Shown: positions 9,202 to 21,424 of the stretch, in pieces
How positions within the stretch are numbered: the first letter of the stretch is position 1
Layout: each line of letters starts with the position of its first letter
Origin: Psoroptes ovis
Lineage: Eukaryota > Arthropoda > Arachnida > Sarcoptiformes > Psoroptidae
Direction: 5' to 3'
Length of the DNA stretch: 64,000 bases
Assembly: GCA_002943765.1 (NCBI GenBank)
Contig: PQWQ01000009.1
Coordinates: forward strand, 310,001-374,000
The notes under the pieces: generated by a model
The model's input: only the letters and a program-made list of their open reading frames with translations
Database searches by the model: none
What the model was told of the DNA's origin: nothing
Made by a program: the position numbers and the translations under genes

Positions 9202-12096
9202 ATGAATTATTCATCCAAAATATCTCATTTATTATTAATAGTAATCACATCAGCTCTGATTGTTGAATCAGTGGATAGAAGTAATTTCAAAACATGTGAA
9301 CAATCAGGCTTTTGTAAACGTAATCGCAATCTACAACAACGTCCAGAAAGATTTCAAATTGTCGATGATTCCATTGATGTTGCAAATGATCATGTCAAAT
9401 TTCAATTGAAAAATATTGATACAAACATAGTCTTTCAAGCACAACTGCAATCATTACTATCTGGGCAAGCATATAGATTCCGTGTTGATGAAATCGATGC
9501 ACCGAAAAAACGTTTCGATCCAAGTGAACTTGTTTTAATGCCCAACATAAAAGTATCAAAAATTAAGATTCTTGATCAATCATCAAATGGATTCACAGTT
9601 GAAACAACGGATGAAAAAAATCATCAAAAAAATAAGGTTGTTGTCAATGCAAACCCATTCAAATTAGAAGTATTTAGTGGTAATGATCTTGTTATGGTTG
9701 CAAATCAAAGAGGATTGTTTAATTTCGAACATTTTAGGCGTAAACCTCAAGGTAATTAACTAAATTTCTGTTGATTTTTTCCAATAATTATACCATTTTT
9801 CAGAAGGAGAAACTGATCGAAATAGTGATTGCACCGAAAGTTGTTGGGAAGAATCATTCAAAGGTTCAACAGATAGCAAGCCAAATGGTCCTATGTCAAT
9901 CGGTATGGATATATCATTCATTGGTTTCGAACATGTTTATGGCATACCAACACATGCTGATAGTTTTGCTTTGCGAGACACTAAAAACAATGGCGATCCT
10001 TATCGTTTATTTAATTCAGATGTTTTTGAATATGAGCTTGATTCACCAATGTCATTGTATGGTTCTTATCCATTAATGATTGCTCATTCTGCTGCACCGA
10101 AAACTGTCGGTTTATTCTGGTTTAATCCATCTGAAACATGGATCGATATTGAGTCATCAAATACCGGCATTGGTGGTTTGTTGACGAATTTAGTTTCAGA
10201 TTCAAAGCCGAATAAATTAACACATTGGATCAGTGAGACCGGCATCATGGATGTATTCTTTTTACTCGGTCCAACTGCAGCTGATGTCATGAATCAAAAT
10301 GCTCAATTGCTTGGAACTACACGCTTGCCACCAATTTATTCTGTTGGTTATCATCAATGTCGATGGAATTATTTTAGTGATCAAGAAGTAATGGATGTCG
10401 ATGAGAAAGCAGACATTTATGATATTCCTATGGATGCAATATGGTTAGATATTGAGTACACTGAAGGCCGATCAAAGAAATATTTCACACATGATCCTGT
10501 AACATTCAAAAACTGGGAGTCAATGATTCAAAATTTGACAGCTAAAGGTCGACGATTGATAGCTATTATTGATCCTCATTTGAAACGTGAATCTGGATAT
10601 TCTATTTATGATGAAGCTACGTCACAAGGTTTATTGACTAAAGATGCTAAAGAAGATAAAGATTTTGAAGGTTGGTGTTGGCCAGGTTCATCAGTATGGC
10701 CAGATTATCTTAATCCATCAGTTCGAGAATGGTGGGCAAGTAAATTCGATCCTAAACACTTTCCCGGATTCGAAGGCGGTATCGTTGATTATTGGAATGA
10801 TATGAATGAACCTTCAGTTTTCAGTGGTCCTGAAATAACGGCACCAAGAGATATGCGACACATCAATGATATTGAACACCGTGAAATTCATAATATTTAT
10901 GGCTATCTAATGACTAAAAGTACATATGATGGTCTAGTTAAATATCGTCCTAATTTACGTCCATTCATTTTATCACGATCATTTTTCGCTGGTTCTCAAC
11001 GAAATGTTGCCGTTTGGACTGGTGATAATATGTCCAAATGGGATCATTTAAAAATAACAATACCAATGCTCTTATCGCATTCAATAGTTGGCATTACGTT
11101 TATTGGTGCTGATATTGGTGGATTTTTCCACAATCCAGAATCAGAAGAAATCATGATTCGTTGGTATCAAGCTTCAATATTTCATCCATTTTATCGTGCT
11201 CATGCTCATCTGGATACCAAACGTCGTGAACCGTGGACTTTTTCGGAATTCACGCGTCAATCAATACGACAATCGATACGAATTCGTTATTCTTATTTAC
11301 CTTATCTATATCAATTATTCTACGAAAATGAACAAACAGGTATGCCACCATTTAGACCATTGTGGATGCATTTCCCTAAAGATCCGAAAACATTATCGAT
11401 CGACACTTCACATTTACTCGGCAGTGACATATTATTTGCCCCGGTTCTTGACAAAGAAGTTAAACATGTTGACATTTACTTACCAAAAGATCATGATGAA
11501 AATACATTCTGGTTAGATGTATTCTCTTATCATGTGTATCAAGGTGGACAAGATTATCGATTTGAGGTGGACATAAACTCAATCCCGATTTTCCAACGAA
11601 GTGGATCAATAATACCTAAACGGTTAGTCCAAATTTTGATAATTCTATAACTCGATCATTAAATTTTCCCTTTTTTTTTAATAGGGAACGTCCGAGACGT
11701 TCAGCCGTTTTGGCCGTCAATGATCCAATATCATTGCAAATATTTTTGAACTCTAATGGTTCTGCCTATGGTTCATTATATCTGGATGATGGTCAATCAT
11801 ATGATTATCAGCAGCAAAATGCATTCGTTTATGGCCAATTCACATATGCTAAGCGTACATTGTCTTATAAATTTGAAAAAGGTAGTCCTGATTCGAATCG
11901 AGCCTGGCTAGAACGTGTTACAATCATCGGCTATCCATCAAAACCAAATCGTGTACAAATAATTACCAATGAATCAAATAATAATAATAATCAATTCACG
12001 CAACTAGCATTTAAATATGACCAATCAAAACATGTGCTAATAATTCGTAAACCTGCGCTTATGTTTGGACATAATTGGCAAATCAAAATTAATTAA
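9202..12096 (+). CDS. GANAB: Glucosidase II alpha subunit (neutral alpha-glucosidase AB, GH31)
   Basis: Three exons, 9202-9751, 9804-11622 and 11685-12096, give 926 residues. The Met at 9202 (residue 1) starts a good signal peptide (KISHLLLIVITSALIVES); an upstream in-frame ATG at 9142 would add 20 residues ahead of it and is less likely. The family N-terminus (FKTCEQSGFCKRNR) is present, then the GH31 barrel: SVGYHQCRWNY, AIWLDIEYTEG, the nucleophile in YWNDMNEPSVF (Asp 516) and the acid/base Asp in VWTGDNMSKW (Asp 591), GADIGGFF and YRAHAHLDTKRREPW. The enzyme removes the two inner glucoses from N-glycans in the ER lumen, feeding the calnexin/calreticulin cycle, in complex with a beta subunit that is not in this window. 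A second GH31 gene lies at 50.4-53.6 kb. Confidence 0.96.
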
Positions 12097-12300
12097 TCAT
12101 TTCATTGATTTAAATCCTTATGAGTTTGCGTGTGATATCATCAATATCAATCAAATACAAAAAAAAACACTGAAAATGTATAAAATGTGAAATTTTTAAA
12201 TTCAAATCAATTTTAATGAATAAAAATTCAAAAAAATCTTTCCATGAAAATTCTGTACACACTTTTGAAAATAAACCTATTTGAAATCACACCTATTTTT

Positions 12301-14957
12301 TTAAGATGATTCAAAGCCATTAATAGACAAGAAGCCGTTAAGGGTAGGATCACGGCCTAAAAATCTTCTGAATAGTTCATTTGTTTCTATCACACCATTT
12401 TGTGCCATAAATGTATCTTTGAATCGTTCACCCATTTGTCTAATCGATTCCGGTTTATTATCACGTTCACGAAATGCATCGAATAAATCGGCAGCAATCA
12501 CTTCTGACCATTTATCACTATAATAAATACCTTCTAGGCCATTACCTTTGAATAGATCAATCCATGAACAAGTATGACCATTTTCTTCGATTGCTTCAAA
12601 TGGAGACATCCATTCGGACCATGTTTTACGCAATACATTAGTCGAATGGTCTTGTGTAGTGTGAAGATTCATATCCAGTGCCATCAAATAAAGTTCATAC
12701 TTTAATTGCAATGAAATGAAATGATAGTGTGCTGCAGTGATTTCAAAACAAAAAAAAAATCATAATAAGCACTTATCAATTTGAATATGATATATAACAC
12801 TTACATTGGCGAATTCTTTCGAAAAATTCTTCTGAAATAGGTTGACCAGTTTTAAAATGTCCGCTACAACCGGCAATCACAGAATAAGAATTTAATGGCC
12901 ATAATTTCATAAAATGAGATATCATGTTAAACGTATCGATTTCAACATTAGACAAGCCTCCCAATTCACTATAATCGACTTGCGTTAGCAAATGTTGCAG
13001 CACAAAACCAAACTGTCAAACAGAAGAATGAAATATTTTATGTTGAGAATACGGATTAATATTATTAATTTACCTTGCCGAACAATTTGACGACTTGTGA
13101 AAAATTCAACAGTTCTTTGCCGGAAGCTTGAAGCTTTTGTTTTTCGAATTGATCAAAAACTGTTCCACTTCCATGGGAGAAATCCATTAAGAAGAAAACC
13201 ACTGGTTTAGTATTCAATGCATCACTTCGAGCGATTGGCAAAAATATCCTAGATTTTGGTTGAAATGGATCAAAATAAAAAGAGCCATATTCAGCACTGG
13301 ATCGTCCACTATTATCGAATATCTTGAAGTGCCTAACGTTTGGACCCCATACATTTTTATCGTCTTTAATTTCAACAATTTTTATGCCGAATAATTGTTC
13401 AACGAAATCAAACATTCCACTTATAACTCGATCTAATTGAAAATATGCACGAACTTCGGCGGAATCGATTTGATAATGTTCACGTAGAAACAATCGTTCA
13501 AAATATTTCAAATCCCACAAATGTAATTGTTCAACAATTATGTTTGATGGCATAAATGTACTGGGTGAATCTTTTGCACGACGTCCTTCTGGACGAAATT
13601 CCATTGCAAAATCTTTGATTTCTTTTAAATTTTTATCAAATTTCGCTTCACTTTGATTTGCAAGACCATTCATGAATGCTAAAACATTTTCAACAGTACC
13701 GGCCATTGTTTTAAATCCAAAACCCCTAAGATCAAGAGCCATTTTGGCAAAATTTTCATATCCAAGTAATTGAGCTTTCTGGTTGCGCAGTTCACGAATC
13801 TTCTCGATTGCCAGAAAATTATTCAAATTCGATCCAAGATAAGGTGCAGCTCGTGCATGGTAGGCAAGCCAAAAATCTTTTCGTAGTGTTTGATCGGGAC
13901 AATAACGCATGAAAGAATTGAATACAGCATCAATATCATGATGATTAAGCTGTGTTATGACATGATCTGGTAGACAATCTAGAAATTGTGGTGATATTAT
14001 ATTTGATTGAAATACCATGTTTGCTTGCATTGCTGCATTAATAAAATTCTGTTGTTCGGTGTTCAATTTTTCATTTATTAAATTGAAAACATTCAATTGA
14101 TCATGATGTTTCAAGCATAAACCAATACGTTTTGCTTCACGCATATAACGCTCAATGAATTGTCTATTCTGTTGCATTTTGAATTTTTTTTCTTCTTCCA
14201 GCTTAATAATCCTATTATCATCTTTATTCATAGATTTAGTGGTAGTCTGATCTTTTTTACCATGAGATGTTGTCGAATCTTCTAAACGCGTTTTCATTTC
14301 ACACATGAAACAATAAATATTACGATTTTGAAATCGTAATCGTGATTTCGCCAATCGTTGAATGAAAAATTGATCAAATGTTGCGAAATCAAATTCATTT
14401 GGTCGTATCACTTTGAATGCACTAAGTAAATTCAAATTATATTGTAAAGGCATCAAATGTTTTTCCATTTGTGCAATGAATTCGCTTAGTTTTGCATTAG
14501 ATATGTCTGATTCAAGTAAAAATTTTGATTAAATCAAATTATTGTTAACAATAAATATTATCAAAGATTACCTTTATCTTCAAATTCTTGTTTCAATGTA
14601 TTACCATATTCAGCAATGAAATGTTCAAATTCTATGGACAATTTACCGCTTGCTAGAACACTTTTTTCAATTGTCAATTTATCAAATGGTATTTGACCAT
14701 TTGTTGGTAATGTGAGAAATTCATTTGTTTCTTCAGTATCATCAGGTATCTCTGGGAATCTTGAATAAAAGAAAAAATTGATTTGAAAAAATATTCAATC
14801 ATGATAATCCATACATTAAAAATGTAGGCTTTTTTTCTTCATCATCATTTCGTTTGAAGAGATCAAATTTAGATTTCGATGATGTCATACATCGTTGTAA
14901 TTGTCGCCGTCCATCATTAATCAAACGAGTGTTTGTAAATAAACGATTCAATAACAT
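12301..14957 (-). CDS. M3-family oligopeptidase homologue lacking the HExxH zinc site (probable mitochondrial pseudopeptidase)
   Basis: Five exons on the minus strand (14957-14815, 14759-14572, 14506-13074, 13012-12805, 12731-12301) join in frame for 800 residues. The N-terminus is Arg-rich without acidic residues for about 35 positions (MLLNRLFTNTRLINDGRRQL), a good mitochondrial presequence. The body aligns with the OpdA/thimet oligopeptidase fold: LGYENFAKMALD, WDLKYFERLF, then the active-site region and LFRRFLGRDPTL at the end. Where active M3 enzymes have LFHEFGHGLHHML, this protein reads LFGKFGFVLQHLL (residues 585 onward), so both histidines and the glutamate of HExxH are replaced. The third zinc-ligand Glu (family VELPSQFM) is Asn in NMISHFMK. 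The Gly/Tyr substrate loop is also altered (FKGNGLEGIYYS). The frame is intact over 800 codons, so this looks like a retained non-catalytic protein rather than a pseudogene. Residues about 65-110 contain a lineage-specific Lys/Gln-rich insert. Confidence 0.85.
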
Positions 14958-15115
14958 TTTAAAGATTTTTTAAATTTATTTTACACCGATTTTTAAAATA
15001 AAAATTCACCAAGATGAACCAGATGATAGTTGTTTGTGGTCGTAGTTTTTGAATTGCGCATATTTTTATTTTTATTTTTATTTTTAAATCATGTGGATTT
15101 CAATTACCGAAGAAA
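14958..15115. promoter_or_regulatory. Compact bidirectional promoter between two mitochondrial genes
   Basis: Only 158 bp separate the start codons of the M3-like gene (minus) and cardiolipin synthase (plus), so both 5' UTRs and promoters must share it. A short upstream ATG at 15091 is out of frame with the synthase start. Confidence 0.5.
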
Positions 15116-15939
15116 ATGCTGATAAAATTTGCCATTCGTTGTCGATCATCGAAATATTTCTGGATTAATTGTAATCGTGGACAATGGATCAAAAGTCTTA
15201 CAAATGTAACAAATAATAATCGCTATGTCGGACGTTGTTTGTTTGCTACAGAATCATCATCTTCTAATAAAAGAAATGTCGACAAAAAATTACCATCGAA
15301 TGTAATATGACATTTGTTGTTGTGATTAACAATAATAAATCTTTTTCCTGTTATCCATAGAAAGTCTATACAATACCTAATATGCTATGTATGGCAAGAA
15401 TAGCGATAACACCAGTAATCGGTTATATGATTGTGAAGGAAAATTTTGATTATGCCTTGGCAACTTGTGCAATAAGCTCCATGACAGATTTTCTAGATGG
15501 ATGGATTGCCAGAAATTTCAATTCAATATCGAAACTTGGCTCTGTATTAGATCCATTGGCAGATAAATTTCTTGTTGCATCATTAACATTGACACTGACA
15601 TATGTCAATCTGATACCAGTATGGCTGACTACATTGATATTCACACGTGACTTTTTAATCATAACCGGCGGTTTATGGATGCGTTATCGTGCATTAACAC
15701 CTCCGATCACGTTCAATAGATTTTTCGATATCACTACTTTCGCTTCTGAACGTTACAGTCCAACATTTGCTTCAAAAATCAATACAGGATTTCAATTATC
15801 CTTAGTATCGTTGACACTTGCATCGCCTGTATTTATAAGTTTATCTCAACAATGGGATCTTTTGCTGCCAATTCTACAATGGTCTACTGGTATCACAACA
15901 CTTTGGTCTGGACTATTGTATATCAAACGATTGAAGTGA
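15116..15939 (+). CDS. CRLS1: Cardiolipin synthase, CDP-alcohol phosphatidyltransferase type
   Basis: Two exons, 15116-15301 and 15361-15939, encode 254 residues. The first 62 residues are basic and Ser/Asn-rich, consistent with a mitochondrial presequence. Exon 2 opens with YTIPNMLCMARI, the start of the family's first helix, and contains the complete CDP-alcohol phosphotransferase motif DFLDGWIAR (Asp 105, Asp 108), then Gly 122, Asp 126 and Asp 130 in GSVLDPLADK. RDFLIITGGLWMRY and several hydrophobic helices follow. The enzyme joins CDP-diacylglycerol and phosphatidylglycerol to make cardiolipin in the inner mitochondrial membrane. The length fits CRLS1 (about 300 in human) with a shorter presequence. 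Confidence 0.94.
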
Positions 15940-16104
15940 TTTGAATTAATGCCTAATTGTAAATAATTGAATTATTTGTTCGTTAATTAAATTTTTTTCA
16001 AAAACAGTCAAAATTTTCTGATAGGAACATAAAAGATTTATTTTTCTTCAATTATTTCCTGAATATTTTCTGACAATTTTTTTGTTGTTGTAAAACTAAG
16101 CAAA

Positions 16105-16686
16105 ATGAAGCGTACAACTTCAGGAAATATTGAAAAATATGAAAATCAATTACAACAACAATTAGAAACTACTAATGATGATCAAACATCGGCAAACAAT
16201 ACAGAAGGTCCACCGCGTACGACATCATTTGAAAATGAAGATGGTGAAGAATCATTTTCATTGACAAAATCAGCGATCGATGATCTACCATCAACAGCTG
16301 TACAATCAATACATTTAGAAATACCTGAAGGTCAGCCAAGTTTGGTGGAAAATGTGGATGAAGAAGTGTTTGTGTGGAAAGAATTTAAATATAAATTGAA
16401 TAAAATTCGTAAACAGCAGCAACAAAAATCTTCGTTGACTTCGAATGTTAAAAAACAACCATCAACCATGATAAAACCGCAAAGAATTACAACAAATAGT
16501 GGTAATGTAATTGCGGCGAAATCACGTTATCAACAGCAAACACCACCAAAGCGTCATTCATCCCAACAGAATATTCAAACATCAATGGAACGAAATCGTA
16601 GTTTACAACGTTTAGGTAAAAATAATAATAAAGCCAATAGCAAAGAACGAAGAGATAATAATCGGAAAAATTTAAAACGAAAATAA
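16105..16686 (+). CDS. Hypothetical basic low-complexity protein
   Basis: An intronless 193-residue frame. I do not recognise a family. The N-terminal half is acidic and Gln/Thr/Asn-rich. A hydrophobic/acidic patch around residues 75-100 (VDEEVFVWKEFKYKLNKIRK) looks like the only structured part. The C-terminal half is strongly basic (Lys/Arg/Gln/Asn) and ends KNLKRK. No signal peptide or membrane segment is visible. A nuclear or nucleic-acid-associated role is possible from composition only. An AATAAA-like signal lies about 20 bp past the stop. Confidence 0.6.
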   Translation: MKRTTSGNIEKYENQLQQQLETTNDDQTSANNTEGPPRTTSFENEDGEESFSLTKSAIDDLPSTAVQSIHLEIPEGQPSLVENVDEEVFVWKEFKYKLNKIRKQQQQKSSLTSNVKKQPSTMIKPQRITTNSGNVIAAKSRYQQQTPPKRHSSQQNIQTSMERNRSLQRLGKNNNKANSKERRDNNRKNLKRK

Positions 16687-16786
16687 ATTTTTTTGTTCAA
16701 AAAAAATAAAATTCGAATTTTAGTTAAATTAATTGATACCAGGTTGCGTTGTTCCTCCTTTCTTTTTGAAAAAATAAGTTGATTTA

Positions 16787-16860
16787 CGAGCCAGACAGGA
16801 CTCGAACCTGCAACCTCCTGATTCGTAGTCAGACGTCATATCCAATTAGACAACTGGCCC
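16787..16860 (-). tRNA. tRNA-Arg (anticodon ACG)
   Basis: Read on the minus strand, 74 nt fold as a standard cloverleaf. The acceptor stem GGGCCAG pairs with CTGGCTC (one G-U). The anticodon stem CTGA/TCAG encloses loop CTACGAA, which places ACG at 34-36. The T arm contains GGTTCGAGTCC, an exact match to the pol III B-box consensus, and the D arm supplies the A box. There is no intron. A T-run about 10 nt downstream (near 16770) can serve as the pol III terminator. The sequence closely resembles metazoan tRNA-Arg(ACG). Confidence 0.95.
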
Positions 16861-18055
16861 TAACGCTCTTAGCACAGAAGGAACCGCGTGACGAATCACA
16901 ATGGCCCCAACCACACCGCGAACGAACTTCATGTAAAGTAATGGACTAGTGGAAATTACTTCACCGCAAATAAATTCTGAAAAATTCTGAATTGATTCAA
17001 TTTTTGATAGAAAATCCATCAAAACCTTGATTCACTGAATCACGGCAGCCGATTCAATAGTCAATCAGTCAATGGACCACTAAATCCTTGGTATTTAAAT
17101 TAACATGAAATACATGTGATAATCAAATACTGATTATGATAATGCTAAATAATCTCTACAAGATTTAAATATCTAAGGAAAATATAAAAAGTCTCATAAC
17201 AACCAAACAAAAATTAATCCACACAACCATTCAATAACAAGAATCGGAAGATACTCAAATAGATTGATAAACAATTGCATTGTAATGTATTTTATGGTAA
17301 AATTTGATCAATCAATTCCTATACAAATCAAGATGACAGATTATGATTGGAATGTTTGTCGTTTTATTTGTTATTTTAAAGCACTCAATGGATTTTGATT
17401 CATTCATTTTAAATCATTTTAATTATTTACATCCATTCATACATATGTTTGATCATATTTCGTTGTTTTTCTGTTTTTTGTTTTTTCGATGAAATCAATG
17501 ATAATCTATGGATATTTCGATACGTCATAGACGATAATAATAACAATGATTATAATTCGTGATTATTAATTCATTGAAGAAATTAGCGAAAATGAAAAAC
17601 ATGAATTTGTTTATTTACATAGACATCAATGATGATGATGACAATAATTAACATTATAATTAGTGTGTATAATAATAATAATATAAGCAATGCAGTACAT
17701 GCATGCATTTATTGGTGATTGATATTGATATGTTTGTGTGTGTTGGTGTGTATGTGCGTAAAATTGATAAACAAATTTTAAATTTTAAACAGATTTTTAC
17801 AATTCACAAATTCCTATTTTCGTCAAATTTGAAATGAATATTCATTCATTTTAATCGTTTGCTTGATAATCATCAATAACGACGTTATCAATCGATTGAA
17901 AGTCGTCATCAATCAATCAAACAATCATAATCATCATTACTAATCATCTCAATTAATTGATCAACAGGTGTTTAAATTTTGTTCATTAATCAAACAACTT
18001 GTGAATCATTAAATCAATACATTATTTTTCCTGTTAAACATCTCTACATTATACA
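16861..18055. other. Intergenic: GC-rich tRNA upstream block, then AT-rich sequence
   Basis: Just upstream (minus-strand sense) of the tRNA, positions 16861-16970 are unusually GC-rich for this window. They include a small inverted repeat (AAGTAAT near 16937 facing ATTACTT near 16960). The remainder, to the adhesion GPCR start, is AT-rich with no coding signal and probably holds that gene's promoter and 5' UTR. Confidence 0.4.
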
Positions 18056-21000
18056 ATGAAAAGAATATTTGACTTTCGGTCAAAGTTTAAGCTAATATTG
18101 TTAATTGTTTTTTGTTATTATCCATTGATAATCAAAACAGGTTTGTTTATTTATTTGAAAATTGATAAATCAATTCCTTAATTAATATAAATGATGTAAA
18201 TTAGACGATGAATGTGATTATTGGCATGATACTTGTGAACAATTTCGAACAGTTAGAAGTCAAACAAAATTTTGTATTGGAAAAACATTGTTTTTCTTTT
18301 CAGATTTTTTAACCGATTGGGAATCGGCACGTTCATATTGTTCAGGAGTGTTCAATGGTTATCGTGATGCTGATTTACTTTATTATGATGAAAAATCTGA
18401 TCCTGATCCAGATTTAGAAACATTGCTTGAAAATCGTTATAATAAAAAAAATGTAGAATTTCCAACCACAGCATTGTGTTGTCCACGTCTCAAAATCCTT
18501 CCGAATAAGACATCACATCGTTATTTTGATTGTAAATGGCTTCATAATGGCCAAATTATTTCCAAACAATATTATCAAAATGTAACATTTCGCAGTGATG
18601 ATCATTGTTATTTTTTGATGGTAAATTTTTCACCTGCTAATGAAACTATCAGATTTACAAGGTTGGTTGAAAGTCTTCATTAATTTTTGCCATGATTCAT
18701 TGCTAATTATCATTATCACTAGATCATCAAATGTGAAAAATCCACAAGTTACTCAATTCATGTGCACATACAAACGTCCGTCTAAGTGTCTGTAAGTTTC
18801 GTTATGTTTTTATGGAAAATTGCGATTTGATTGAACTAATTTGATTTCGGTTATAGTCCTCCCCCTACCACATCCTCAGAGCCATCAACAAGAACAACTA
18901 CAATCGTTACAACACCAACTTCAACAACGACATTAGGACCATTAGTATGTGAAGAAAAAGATGAATATGGACTTCATTGGCCGGCGACCATTATAAATGA
19001 GACTGCTCATGTCAAATGTCCTGAAAATTATACTGGTGATGCATCATGGCTATGTGGACCAGATGGCCAATTCGTTCCTTCAGGCCCTATCATTAATTGT
19101 AAAGCTAAATGGATTGACGATACTTCCAAAAAAATTGATAAAGTAAAAAATATCGATCAATTATCGCATGAAGTAAATAGATTTCAAGATCAAGTTAAGC
19201 AACAAGATACGAAATTTTTCCAAGATCTTAAAGGCATTGTCAATGTTATAAACAAAATAGAAAGTACATTCGTATCGTTTGCATCGAATTCAACGGCCAA
19301 TATTACATTAGAAAATGTTCATAATATTACAGCATCGGTTGTGGACAGTTGTGCAACCATTGTTGATCGTGATCAAATATGGACACAAACACATCATGAA
19401 GATCGTATTATGGTGGCTGGCAAAATATTGAATTCAGTTCAGGATAGTGGTTTGACGATGGGATGTCTACAAGCAAAAAGTGATACAAATGAACTTTTAA
19501 AATCAATATCATCTAAAAACATATTTGTCAATTCATTCGATATGGATCATGAACAACCGATACATTTCGGTCATTTAAATTATCAATTTTCATTGAAAAA
19601 TTCACTAGCAATTCCAGATGTTGTTTCCGAATGGTGTCCTTACCGTTTAGCTGTTGGTGCATTATTTAAAAAATTATCATCATATATGTTCGATAAGAAA
19701 AGAGTTCAACATTTGAAAATGAATTCAGAAATTATTGCATTCAGTTATAATAATAATAGTCGAAAAACATTTCCATTACCAGCTGACAATTTAGCCATAA
19801 TGAAACTTGTGCATCATGAAAAAATGAAATTTGGTATGCATTCGAAATGTGTATTTTGGAATTTCACATCAAACATCTGGTCATCAAGTGGATGCCACGT
19901 ACTGATTGAACAATCAAATAGATCACATACTACTTGTGTTTGTGATCATTTGACAAATTTTGCCGTACTTATGGATGTCAGTGGACAAGAACATCCATCA
20001 AAATTGAAATCAATATTAACAATTGTAATGTGTACATTATCAATCATATGCTTAATATTGACAATCGCATTTTCATTAATATGTCGGGAATTGAAAACAC
20101 GACGTACATCGATCATAATCAATATATCAACCATTTTGATCGCAATTGATCTTTTAGTGATTTTCGGTTTAGATCGAACCGAATATCCGGTAAGTCGTTT
20201 GATTAATGTAAAATTGATCAATATCATTTTTATCATTGAAAATAGCTTCTATGTAAATCCGTATCGGTTTCACTGCTATACACAATGTTGGCATTATTTT
20301 TTTGGATGTTAATGGAAGGCTATAATCTTTATCAAATGATGATTTTCATCTTCAACACAAAAGGTCATTTGAAAATGGTGTATTTATATTTAATAGGCTA
20401 TGGAATACCGTTGCTGATCACAATACCTGCAACAATTTATATGTCATTGAAAACTGAATTATCAAATGAATATTAGTAAGTTAACCATTACTCAATTGAT
20501 TCACTGAACAAATTTTTTATCTTTTCAAAATATAAGCTGTTGGATTACATCAACAAAATATCCCGGACAAATTTGGTTTTTAGCTGGACCAGTCACATTG
20601 ATCATATTGATAAATACATTCATAATGATAAGGGTGATGAAAATTGTTTTGTCGAAAAATTCACGTAATCAATTTAGAAATCAATCATCATTTAATCCTT
20701 CGACATCGAGTGCAAGTGGTGTTGTTGGTGGTGGTGGTGGGAAAAAATTCGTTTCAAATGGTCATTTTGCACAAAACATTGCACAACATCAAAAAGCTAA
20801 AAAACGAACAAAACAAAAGTATAAAAATGAAAATACATTGAATTCAAAAATTGAATTTGAATCAACTGAAAGTGATGATAGTAGAAGTATTGAAGAAATT
20901 ATTAGCGAATGGTGGACATATTTTAGAGGATTTTTAGGTCTGATTGTTTTAATGGGCATCACATGGATCTCATATGTGCTTTATATTCATCAATATGGAC

Positions 21001-21424
21001 ATTTTTTCTCATATGTTTTCATTGTTTTGAATGGATTACAGGTATTTTAAATAATTATTTTAATTAATATCAAATGATGATTTTTTCAACAATATTTTGA
21101 AATATTTAGGGTGTATTCATCTTCATTACACAATTCATATTCAATCGTAAAGCAAGAGATGCTATAAGAAAAAGATTGTACAGAATGATCGGTTTTGATG
21201 ATTATAATTCAGCAACACGTAATACAACAACTACATCATATTTATCACAACAAAGAGCAAGTAAAGCATCATTAAGTACAAATATAAATCAAACAAATTT
21301 CAGTGAAAATAAAAATAAAAATAATAATAAAGATGAAGACGATGATATTGATGATAATAATCGAATATTACCATCAAATAAATATAATGTACTTATTGAT
21401 CGTACAACATCGTTTGAATATTAG
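18056..21424 (+). CDS. Adhesion G-protein-coupled receptor, latrophilin-like
   Basis: Seven exons (18056-18140, 18205-18661, 18723-18791, 18857-20189, 20246-20475, 20537-21041, 21110-21424) join in frame for 997 residues. Order: signal peptide (LILLIVFCYYPLIIKT); a Cys-containing N-terminal domain (about 30-195) with a lectin-like TDWESARSYC stretch; a Pro/Thr linker (PPPTTSSEPSTRTTT); a hormone-receptor motif (about 225-285, with HWPATI and WLCGPDGQF); a GAIN domain; a GPS from Cys 535 (CVFWNF, TTCVCDHLTNFAVLM) with an intact His-Leu-Thr cleavage site at 568-570; seven membrane helices from about 585; and a Ser/Asn-rich tail. HormR-GAIN-GPS-7TM order and the GPS sequence resemble latrophilins, but olfactomedin and RBL domains are absent. 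The third intracellular loop is long (about 100 residues, Gly- and Lys-rich). Expected at the plasma membrane in cell-adhesion signalling. Confidence 0.9.

Noticed and set aside
12301..14957. M3-like gene as a pseudogene
   Set aside because: No stops or frameshifts over five exons and 800 codons; loss is confined to the active site.
16781..16870. Possible SINE derived from a tRNA
   Set aside because: The cloverleaf is intact with no adjoining tail or target-site repeats, so a real tRNA gene is simpler.
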